Notes under the pieces: generated by a model
What the model was told of the DNA's origin: nothing
Seen by the model: only the letters and a program-made list of their open reading frames with translations
The model's database searches: none
Position numbers and translations under genes: made by a program
Part shown: one piece after another, positions 55,850-64,000 of the stretch
How the letters are laid out: every line of letters begins with the position of its first letter
Numbering within the stretch: position 1 is the first letter of the stretch
Assembly: GCA_009760855.2 (NCBI GenBank)
Contig: WPIO01000045.1
Location: forward strand, 1,642,501-1,706,500
Source of the DNA: Cristatella mucedo
Taxonomy: Eukaryota; Bryozoa; Phylactolaemata; Cristatellidae
Direction of reading: 5' to 3'
Length of the DNA stretch: 64,000 bases

Positions 55850-57450
55850 AATTCAATAATAAAAATGCAAATAATGCATTTCCGTTGCACCAGAAGAGAA
55901 CTGAATCTCTTTACTAACACTGTACAGTTACTGCATATAAAGCATTGCCAAACGTTTAGTGGTAAAATCCGAAAGCACTAGACATAGTGTAATCAGGTCC
56001 TCATCCACAAAGGATTAATGACGAGACCCACCAAATCCTGGAAACAGTTAGTGCGTTTTATGCTTCTTTTTGAAGATCCTCATGCAAGGGAACGTTGTGA
56101 CGTAGTGCCTCGGTAGTGATTTCCAGCCTTTTGGGGCATAGCAAGTAGAGGCTTGGTCTCGGACCGTTTTCATTTTCGGACCGAGATTCGTACGAGGGAC
56201 GGCTGAACGACTGGAGTAAGAACAGTGGGTTGCAAGATTCTTCGCCTGGTAGGAGAGCTGTTCTGATAAGAGGGCTAGAGCCAGAGAATGAAGGGACCTA
56301 AAAGTAAGTGACAGAAGCATGAACTCAACGAGTTTTTTAATTTTAAGCCATTGCGGGTTAGCGAGAATTTGTAAGCCGTAAAGGCTCACTAGGTAAGGCG
56401 GTTGCTTTTCACGACTTTGGCCCCGAGTGTCGTGGGTTCGAATGCTGCAGTGGGCGATCCTTTATCGCTACTGCAATCAGTGGTGATAGCCGTGAGGGCA
56501 CTTCTGTCGCTATACAAGAAGAGGCTATTAAATCAGCTAGTATTTATTTATTTGTTTGGAAACTGCTACACTAACGACAGATTAGCCTAGTTGCAGAGTC
56601 TTACACCAACTGTTAGCGCCCGATCGCATGGGCTGTTAGACCAGCAATAAGTGAGTTACAGAAGTCGAGACGAGATGTCAAAAATGCTTGGACCTATATA
56701 TATATATATATATATGGTACTCCTGTATACAAAAGGATTAATTTGAGCAATGTTATATAGCTATAAGTAGGCATACTTGACTGTTGAGCTGGTGTGGTTG
56801 TCTAACGAAAGGTCACTTTGATACACGGCATTTAGATTACGTACAGATTCAACAAAAGAACAGCTGGCTCAGCAGATTTTGAGCGAAAGGTTTTTCAATT
56901 TCCAAATCTTCCTTGGTTTGCCCATAACTAATGACTTGATTTTTATGATAATTCAATTTAATAAATTTTGCCTTCTATGAGCAGGGGTCATCTATTAGTG
57001 CAGGAAGGAAATCGAGAGATCTCGAGAGAGCTCGAGTGGTTTGAGGCATCAAACCAAAGGTAAGAATGAGTGTCTCGTGCAAAGAAGTAAAAGCCTATTT
57101 TGCCCTTGATGACCTCATAAAAAAGAAGGATAGTATAAACTGAAAAGAAGCAGGCCAAGTACAGAGCCTTGAGATACCTTGTACCTATGTGGTTTCTCTG
57201 ACGATCTTTAGCCGTACTCACCAATTCCCACCAGTCTCCCGATGAGATCGGGCCTGAACCGCTGATTGAAAATGCAATTGCTATGCTCTGGCCAGATTTA
57301 AAAGGCTAGAAAGGAAATATCTGATCAGTTGCATCAAATTCTGCCGAAAGACCGAGCCTAAATAATTAAAGAGACTACACCGGTCTGAAATCATGAGAGG
57401 GTCGTTATATGTTCTAAGCAATGCAACGGTGTTTTTTCCCGATTGTGCTG
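55850..57450 (-). mobile_element. LINE A, old antisense copy split by a SINE
   Basis: Degraded 3' tail at 55850-55870, ORF2 C-terminus to 56365 (antisense frame [19 protein letters not shown]), interrupted by a SINE, then continuing with ACTAACGACAGATTAGCCTA, and RT remnants (antisense of FYFFARDTHSYLWF, a decayed YADD) to about 57450. A (TA)n run at 56696-56714 lies within it. Confidence 0.82.
56366..56562 (+). mobile_element. tRNA-derived SINE (second family), inserted in LINE A
   Basis: CACTAGGTAAGGCGGTTGCT (A-box region) and GTGGGTTCGAATGCTGC (B box GGTTCGAATGC), then GGGCGATCCTTTATCGCTAC and a tail ending TATTTATTTATTTG. Matches the antisense copy at 58018 over its whole length. The flanking LINE A sequence is collinear across it. 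Confidence 0.85.
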
Positions 57451-58017
57451 CAAGTTTGATCGCTATAAATTATCAAAATGACATTCCATTTATTATTTAA
57501 AAGATACTTGCAGTAAATATGCATAACGTCATAGTTCTGTTTTCGGGCATTACAGAGATGTGGATCGTGAGCCAATTTCAGTCCTGCCTCCATGAACGTC
57601 TAGATAGCCGGTTAAATCAATTATATTAACGGAATATTGTATTTAGACTTCCTTTCCAGGGTGCTGGTAATATTTACGAAAGCGTGGGAGAACGTTCATG
57701 TTTGGTAGAATTTGTGATTACTCGTTTTTTCTTTCTTCTGCTAGTGTTCTCTCGGTACCGTGCAACCGGTAGAACCGTGCTCAAATCCGTCAGTCATCGT
57801 CAATCTTCTTCAGTTCGTTATTGCCCGTCACTAATTTCTTAATCGCTTTGACAAATGAACCATATACCGAAATTTTAAGATGCAAGACCTAGCCAGGACT
57901 CAGTAGAGAATGAACACGTGGAAGCATCCTTAAGGTGACGGAGACACTGCGTAAATAGTTAAGAGTTAAACGTTTAGCTGCCTCAACTGCCTCATTTCTA
58001 CAGTAGCAGATGCGCCA

Positions 58018-58197
58018 AAGTAAATAAATCCTAGCTGATTTGACAGCCTCTTTTTGTATAGCGACAGAAGAGCCTTTACGGCAATCACCACCTCTTGCAG
58101 TGGCGATAAAGGATCGTCCACCGCAGGAATCGAACCCACGACCTCGGGACCGAGGTCGTGAAACCAACCACCTTACCTAGTGTGCCATCACGGCTCA
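58018..58197 (-). mobile_element. tRNA-derived SINE (second family, antisense), best copy
   Basis: On the minus strand: GAGCCGTGATGGCACACTAG, A box TAGGTAAGGTGG, a perfect hairpin CGACCTCGGTCCCGAGGTCG, B box GGTTCGATTCC (exact match to the pol III consensus), then GGACGATCCTTTATCGCCAC and a body ending near TTTATTTACTTTG. Not a functional tRNA: the anticodon arm is replaced by the hairpin. Confidence 0.87.
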
Positions 58198-58229
58198 CCA
58201 GCCTAAGAGCTCTCATCCCTTTTCAGTAT

Positions 58230-59890
58230 TTGATACAGAATTTATGTCACTGGAGGATTCGAATCCAAGATCTGGCTGGTGAAGAGTGAACACCATACCC
58301 CTGGGATATGACTTAGGAACAATGAGCTTCCATACAAGAGCTCTACTCCTCAAGGGTTTATTTTAAACGTCTCAGAAATAAGCATTTTGAACAAAATTAT
58401 TTTAGGCTTTCCCTTTGGTACCAATGACCTTTTAATAGTTGAATTAACATGTACTCTTAGTATATAAATAGTCACACTATATCGTTATATGTTGTCTGAG
58501 AGCTAATAAGTATTTGAAAGGTAATACAATATTTATTGTAAAACTTAATCACTATATTTTTACTGCTTCACTTTAATCCAGATGACTCGTTATGTGTGAT
58601 AGGACGCATGCTAAGCAATATCGTCGTGGGGAAGTATAAACGTGTTATCTACAAGCCATTGGCAGAAAGGCGATCCACGAAAACTAAGCAAAAACGATTT
58701 AACCAAACACTTAATCCATGAAGAGTCACTATAGTCCTGCTTTAGAGCTGAGCTTGTTGGCACTATTTGGTAGCAGAAAAGTTGTCCAAGTTAAAACTAG
58801 TAAACTGGCCGATCGTTCAGCACGGCCACTAGCGAGCAGGAAATGAGGCTCAACAACATGCTTGCTGCAGAAAGCTAGAAAGTCGGCTCAAAATTTGCAC
58901 GTACACAGGCGAACACAGCAGAGAATTTAGAGGGTTGAATATAACTAGGAGGACGATGGCAACCAGTCAACGTGCAGAAAAAACACACCTACCGTTCTAA
59001 AGGGTAGTATATAAACACACTGCTGCACGAGCTCAGCAAGACCTAGCCAATGCTAAAATACTCATCGCAAGTTGAACTTCACCGTCTGGTTGTTACAATT
59101 TGTAGCTGATCCACTGGGCGTTCTTCCTCGGTGTCACACCTGGCAGTATGGCATGAAAGTGGCTCTAATTTGGCTCGCTACTGGGTCTCACCCAAAAACG
59201 GCGACCTGTTTTTGAATAAAGTAGCGACTCAGATCTTGCAAAAGTCAGCTCATCTGATTATTTGAGATTGTATCGTGCGTATTGCTAAAATGATGTAAAG
59301 TGAGATGCCCATTAATTTAGTTTAATTAGGTCGTTGAGTTTAGAGGATATTCTGAAAAGTTTATTGGGAATTCTGTAGGTTTTCTTTTTATAAGTGCCCT
59401 GGAAGGCTGGCTTTCAAATGCTGGCCTAAGCAGAACAAATCCATAAAGTAGCCACGTGAAAACCTGTGGCATCTCTTTTATAGGTTTCTATCCTTCCATT
59501 TCCTTTTTTCCACGGTGCGGCAAATCTTACATTGGCACGTAAATATATGGTTCCAAGCACTTCAAACGTATCGAGCTCGTTTTGCGCACGCGGACTGCAG
59601 TTTCTTTGGAGTTGAGATTACTTGCACGCTCTCTATGAATAAAGATACCAGTTTATAATTAAATGTCTATAGAGGCGAGCCACAGCCGCACGTAGGTTAA
59701 TTAGTTTTTTTTGGCTAATCGCCAAGCTATCAACCTTTATTTTTTGGATTTCGCTGAACGCTGAGGTTTCATTTGAAGCCTAAGGGCACTTAAACTAATA
59801 CAGCTCAGGAGCCGTGGAGCGAAAGGTTAAGAGCATCATAAGCGAGAGTGAAGACCGTTCAAGATCATTAATTCCAAAATTTACTATACC
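58230..59890. other. Intergenic, nothing firmly assignable
   Basis: A tRNA-like antisense motif (GAGGATTCGAATCC at 58253) suggests another SINE remnant at 58230-58340. The rest shows no mobile element, no supported exon, and no array. Confidence 0.4.
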
Positions 59891-59972
59891 CTTTCCTTGC
59901 GGCAACTAGAGATTAAGCAGAGTTGGTCAACTTTTTCGGCGAAAAGAAGCTCCGTTTTTGAGCGACTACACT

Positions 59973-60008
59973 CAGCAGCAGCAGCAGCAGCAGCAGCAGC
60001 ACCAGCAG
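59973..60008 (+). repeat. (CAG)n trinucleotide repeat
   Basis: About ten CAG units with one CAC interruption. It lies in a 60-codon plus-strand frame (59897-60079) where it reads as alanine; no evidence that the frame is a gene. Confidence 0.9.
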
Positions 60009-60439
60009 TAAACCAGAACTTAAAAGTAAGCCAAGCCTGTATACGAAGTGAAGTCGCTCATGGGGAAATTATGCTATAGTCGCTGCCTATCTGCCTTACA
60101 ATGAGCGAGACAGTAGCTGAAATGATCCTGTTTGAACGAACTAAACAGGTGACCTTCGAATCAATATCAATGCTCAAACCTGGAATTAAAGCCGTAGCAA
60201 GACCGACCGTCGTTGAGCGCACTGCACTGCTCGCACCTTTGACCGCATAACTGGAAGTTTCACAGGAATAGTAATCCGGAAATACTGTGGTGGAAATGAC
60301 TTTTTCAAAAGCATTGAACTCCGTGCTAAATAAAGAGAACAACAACCTTGCTATTACCAACATTTGCTGCATGCCAGCAACCGCCTGGTAAATTTGATGA
60401 AGTCAAAATAAAACTAAGCTCATTTAACGCCCTCTTTTA

Positions 60440-60560
60440 TATAGCATTAGAAGAGCACTACTACAGGTTGCTACTTCTAACTGCAATGGGAAATGCAGAA
60501 TTGCTCGTTGCAGTACTTGAACCTGCGATCTGAGCCATGAATTGGTAGCCCCTCACCACT
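60440..60560 (-). mobile_element. Possible SINE remnant (second family, antisense)
   Basis: CTTTTATATAGCATTAGAAG and GCAGTACTTGAACCTGCGAT followed by GAGCCATGAATTGGTAGCCC keep the block order of the SINE at 58018, but with many changes. Confidence 0.45.
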
Positions 60561-61646
60561 AAGCAAAATTATAGGTTGACATACAGATTAAATGTGGGTT
60601 GGAGATGTGGTGCAATAATCTGTTTGAAGTCCTGCCGATTGAAAAGCTTGGCGTCTGTGTTTGACCCCCGTCTTTTAGCACTGGCGGCGCCGAAAGGAAG
60701 ACCTGCGACGTGAAAGAAACACGAGGCTGAGTGAAATGCCACCCACACACACCGTCTTTAATGGATATCCTCATTTGAATCAAAGTGTTTTCTTTATCTA
60801 TGTGCCCGATCTGTATGTTCCCCTTGGTCCCGAAAGACCCCGGGGCTCCGTTTTGCAAACTGCCCGGCGATTATAAAACGTGAGCGTTACCGCTGAACGT
60901 AGATTATACTCAATATTATACTCAATGAGCTCGGCCGCCGAAGTTGCTCCGAGAGCCGGTTATGAATTATATAATCCCTTTGCATCGCGGCAATGCAAGG
61001 ATGATTATGATATGAATTAGCCGCAATACAAGGAGGATTATTAGCAGCGGTATTTATAAGTATTCATAAACGCGATTATTGCATGACTTAACGGCCGTAC
61101 GGCTGTTATATATATGTATTGCAAGGGCACGGTCGTACTTACTTTCTGCATTGGAGCTCAGCCCGTCGGTGAGTCGGAGCTCTAAGCGCTAGCTGCAGTC
61201 GCATCAGCCTTGTAAGCGAGTCGGTCGGAAGTCCTCTGCATCATCAGCCATAATATACAGGTAATTGTTAGTGCTTTTCCTGTCCAGGTGTTGCTGCTAT
61301 CACTGTGGTAAGGTTATTGAGCGCTTGGTCGTAAGTGTTGGCGTACTGCGGGCTTCAGGTCTCCGTAAGTTATATGCGTTGCCGCTATCCGCAGTGGTAT
61401 AGATCGGCGGCTATACCGCTGCGTTCCCTTAAATGTTTTGGTAGCATTTGTCTCGCTTCCTTTGACCAATGCAACCGACGGTAACAACGATTGCCGGGTA
61501 TTTGTACTATCGTTCGGCTATTGGAACTAAGTCAGCCGGCTGTCATTTTAGTGGGGTAGGGCGGCATCCATGGGCATCTGGTATCCACGTCCCAAGTTCC
61601 TTGTATGAAGATTGTTGAGCTATCAGGTAAAGATAGACGCACCGAC

Positions 61647-61687
61647 GCACAATTAGGCTGAATGCAATGCATTCAGCCTAATTGTGC
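61647..61687. repeat. Perfect 41-nt palindrome (20-bp arms, 1-nt centre)
   Basis: GCACAATTAGGCTGAATGCA, one A, then its exact reverse complement ending at GTGC. No mismatch in the arms. It would form a very stable hairpin in RNA or cruciform in DNA. Confidence 0.97.
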
Positions 61688-62299
61688 TTTATTGGAATCG
61701 TATCGGAATCGCATCCGCATTCCATAAGCTGCTTGGCTTGGAGTTTAGTGTTTTGAATGTTAATATTTGGTCTCAACTGTATTATGCCGTGCCTACACGG
61801 TCGGTCGTGCCTCAGTCCCGCTCCGATGCGTGATTTGTCTCATTTCTGCAGGAAACTTACGCCATCTTTTTGCTTATATTCTTGCTTTCTACTAGTTGCC
61901 TGCTAGTTTCACTGCCTCAGAAGTATCTTGAGAAAGTTTCTTCCGTTCAATTGTAAGGTTGGTATTGTTCGCGTGCAATTCGTCTTCTAGTCAATTAGAG
62001 TCAGCTTATCGGCCAGTTCGTACGTTTCCGTGTTTGCCTTTACATCCTGATCCTATTTAGGTTATGAATCATGATCCTATTTATGTTTTTGCTGGCCAGG
62101 TCGTCGGCCATGCCTATCCATGCAGTGATAAAGGGGGTTCCTTGATGGCAACTATGAATGGTTGTTTATTCCTGGCTTCCTTCAGTATTCTCTCAGTTTT
62201 GGCTAGGAAGTGGAATCGTGCTCAGCCCGTCGGTCACATGGCTGAACTGTTGCGCCAGTTGCAGCCTTGTCGAGCCCTCAAGTCCTCTAGGGGCTCGAC

Positions 62300-62467
62300 G
62301 CGACAAAGATGGACGTTGCCGCCAAAAGCGAAATGTGGTCTCGAGGACTACGGCTACATTTCATTAGGCGCAGGCAACGCAAGCGGGTGAGCATACATAT
62401 GGATGTAGCTGTAGTACCTGCAGCCTAAGCAGCTCCGGAGCTCCAGTAGATAAGAGAGTAGGAGGAA

Positions 62468-62540
<73 letters not shown>
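62300..62540 (+). repeat. Diverged direct duplication, copy 1
   Basis: AAGATGGACGTTGCCGCC, GCAGGCAACGCAAGCGGGTGAGC, TAAGCAGCTCCGGAGCTCCAGTAGATA and a (GA)n tract occur in the same order in copy 2. Possibly a local duplication of a regulatory or transcribed unit. Confidence 0.75.
62470..62537. repeat. (GA)n microsatellite
   Basis: 68 bp of uninterrupted GA at the end of duplication copy 1. The matching position in copy 2 (about 63025) has only GGGAGAGAGAG, so the tract expanded after duplication. Confidence 0.97.
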
Positions 62541-62541
<1 letters not shown>

Positions 62542-62861
62542 TAGTTTCCGTACAGGATGGTGGACATGCAGAAATTGTTTACTGAAGACTAGACAGGTCA
62601 CACTACCACAGCTGAGCAGTTACCGTTGAATCCAGCTAGCTGAGACCGCCCGACTGCAGCATCTAACGAGTGGGTACACAGAGCCGGCCTGGACCGGGTG
62701 GTCTGGTGAAAGTCCGGCTGGGGCAGAACAATAGTGCAGGCATCGCCACGCCTGCAAAGAGTCCTCGCCCAGTTGTTTTCGGTCAAGTAGGGTTGCTTGT
62801 TCGAGTTGATCGTCAGGGTCAACAATCTTGTAATAGCTCATATGCACAATGGTGGGGCGAT

Positions 62862-63045
62862 GAAGATGGACGTTGCCCCCATTTGCAAATCCCTGGGTCG
62901 ATGACGACGGCTGTATGGTGTTTTATGCAGGCAACGCAAGCTGGCGAGCGTTGCATACAGATATAATTGTAATACCATTACGTAAGCAGCTCTGGAGTGC
63001 CAGTAGATATTGGAGCAAGAGAAAAGGGAGAGAGAGTGGATATTG
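62862..63045 (+). repeat. Diverged direct duplication, copy 2
   Basis: GAAGATGGACGTTGCCCCC, GCAGGCAACGCAAGCTGGCGAGC and TAAGCAGCTCTGGAGTGCCAG align with copy 1 about 560 bp upstream. Roughly 75-80% identical by eye, with indels. Confidence 0.75.
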
Positions 63046-63673
63046 TGCCTACAGGCCGACGCAAAGGCAGAAAGTTCTGCCTAGGCCATATCCTGGTGCA
63101 TCTGCCTGCCACGCCGAGCATATAGCAACTTGCTGCTTGACTTATAGTGTGTCTCTGCAAGCTTTGGCATGCACACTATGTTTGTAGACTGCTTACTTCA
63201 ATTCACTCATACTAAGTTCGGCCTTTGTTTTACCATCGAAACTCAGCAATTTTTGCCGACGGGCTTGCTTTGTTAGCTTGAAGTCACTCACGAGCTTGTT
63301 CGTAGGTGTCTTAGAGGTCTTTCTCGGAGCCAGGACATTCTTAGCACCACGCTTGTGCTCGACTGTTGAATCGCGTTGTGACCCACGTTATTTTTAATGC
63401 TGCATTGGCTACTGCCGGTCGCAATGCCAATCTCGACGTTGGCATCGCCCACGACTCTCTGAGCAGAAAAAACGTAGGCAATCGTCGGTCACTAATAAGA
63501 AAGTCGTTCTATGTTAGATGTTGAATAATGTCTTCTTCGGATGTGCACGGCTCGGTTTTGCAAAGCGAAATGAATGTATTCATCTGACTTTAAGCTGCTA
63601 CCTTTCCGTGCACCATTGCGCTCATGACTCGCCCCAAATTTGATTTCAGTTTCCTAATCAAAGCAGTGTAGAA

Positions 63674-63746
63674 ATGAGCAAAAGGAAGAGCAGCGAGCCG
63701 ACGGAGGCAGCGCCGGAGCGGCGAACTCGATCCTTCTTGAGTCAAG
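63674..63746 (+). CDS. Probable first coding exon of an unidentified plus-strand gene
   Basis: ATG followed by 24 codons, MSKRKSSEPTEAAPERRTRS and FLSQ, then G|GTGAGAGC, a strong donor, leaving in phase 1. Context AGAAATGA is an acceptable start, with A at -3. The basic, Ser/Pro/Glu-rich N-terminus with KRK could be a nuclear localisation signal. CpG-rich codons contrast with the AT-rich surroundings, as expected at a CpG-rich gene start. Too short to identify the family. The remainder of the gene is to the right. Confidence 0.68.
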
Positions 63747-64000
63747 GTGAGAGCTTGCCTTCAGGTTGCTTTTAGATCACCGAGTTTCATTCACATGAGA
63801 CAGCGAACTGTTAAAAGCAAGCTGCAAGCAAGCCGACAGTGTTGTGCTTTGCATATCAGTTCTTTTGTGGTCGCTCTCCAAGTCCCAAAGTGCCATACTT
63901 TTCGTCAGTGGAAGTTCGAGTCGGGGAGCCTATTTGCTTGCCTTGTCGTAGGTAAGGCAAACCGGATCCTCCTTTGTGGCAACGGTGAGTGGCAGACAGT
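63747..64000 (+). other. Start of first intron, continuing off the window
   Basis: No further exon seen before the window end. Confidence 0.5.

Larger units (their letters stand above)
60840..63673 (+). promoter_or_regulatory. Probable upstream/5' region of a plus-strand gene
   Basis: Higher GC and CpG than the rest of the window, a break in LINE content, and donor-like sites (for example CAG|GTAATT at 61259) suggest promoter and 5' UTR exons of the gene whose coding start is at 63674. No exact promoter, TATA box or transcription start can be claimed. The region also holds a perfect palindrome, a (GA)n tract and a diverged duplication. Confidence 0.4.

Noticed and set aside
58081-58197. Functional tRNA gene
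   Set aside because: A and B boxes are good but the anticodon arm is replaced by a GC-rich hairpin and a SINE body follows; repeated copies exist at 56.4 and 28.4 kb.
59897-60079. Alanine-repeat protein encoded by the CAG tract
   Set aside because: Only 60 codons, no splice or homology support; better explained as a simple repeat.
62670-63187. Overlapping plus-strand frames of about 100 codons
   Set aside because: They run across the diverged duplication in different frames without splice or homology support; GC-rich sequence has fewer stops by chance.
1-64000. CRISPR array, prophage, operon or bacterial gene cluster
   Set aside because: No spaced direct repeats, no tightly packed genes; introns, SINEs and LINEs show eukaryotic DNA.

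Overview
This is an intron-rich, repeat-laden eukaryotic (most likely invertebrate animal) window. There is no bacterial-type gene packing. The evidence is canonical GT..AG introns from about 60 bp to 7.5 kb, tRNA-derived SINEs, many copies of two L2/CR1-like LINE families, a hAT-Charlie-like fragment, and long (TA)n and (GA)n tracts. I cannot name the species from the sequence.

Main gene, minus strand, about 42.5 kb down to the left edge: a large SNF2-family helicase that I identify as a homologue of SHPRH, the E3 ubiquitin ligase/ATPase related to yeast Rad5. I reconstructed 26 candidate exons by hand (about 3.5 kb coding). Read 5' to 3' on the minus strand they give an N-terminal region (42.5-40.7 kb), the helicase Q/I region with the P-loop GLGKT (37.7-33.8 kb), motif Ia (29.5 kb), the segment before motif II (28.7-27.2 kb), motif II DEAH (26.8 kb), motif III (19.3 kb) and the RWW-like lobe-1 end (19.0 kb). 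The SHPRH-specific helical insert follows (17.0-1.6 kb). Splice phases agree at every junction from the second exon to the P-loop exon and from motif Ia to the left edge. That argues for a functional gene, not a pseudogene. The gene leaves the window on the left before the RING finger and the second helicase lobe. Human SHPRH carries H15 and PHD domains between the P-loop exon and motif Ia. Only three weak exon candidates lie there, and no clear PHD was found.

Introns and the 42.5-60.8 kb intergenic region are filled by LINE family A (3' tail of ATT repeats), LINE family B (3' tail of pentamers such as TTACA), tRNA-like SINEs and simple repeats. Several nested insertions can be resolved: A into B at 49.4-51.0 kb, sense A elements inside an antisense A at 19.7-23.6 kb, and a SINE inside an A element at 56.4 kb. 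One A copy (49.4-51.0 kb) keeps an uninterrupted 431-codon reverse transcriptase frame. Other structures are a ~365-bp imperfect hairpin element (45.65-46.01 kb), a perfect 41-nt palindrome (61.65 kb) and a (TA)n minisatellite carrying regularly spaced ATGCAAAT octamers (33.1 kb, in an SHPRH intron).

Right end (60.8-64 kb): base composition changes and it looks like the 5' region of a plus-strand gene. A probable first coding exon (63674-63746, 24 codons, basic N-terminus) ends in a GTGAGA donor and the gene continues past the window. A diverged direct duplication and a (GA)n tract lie upstream of it.
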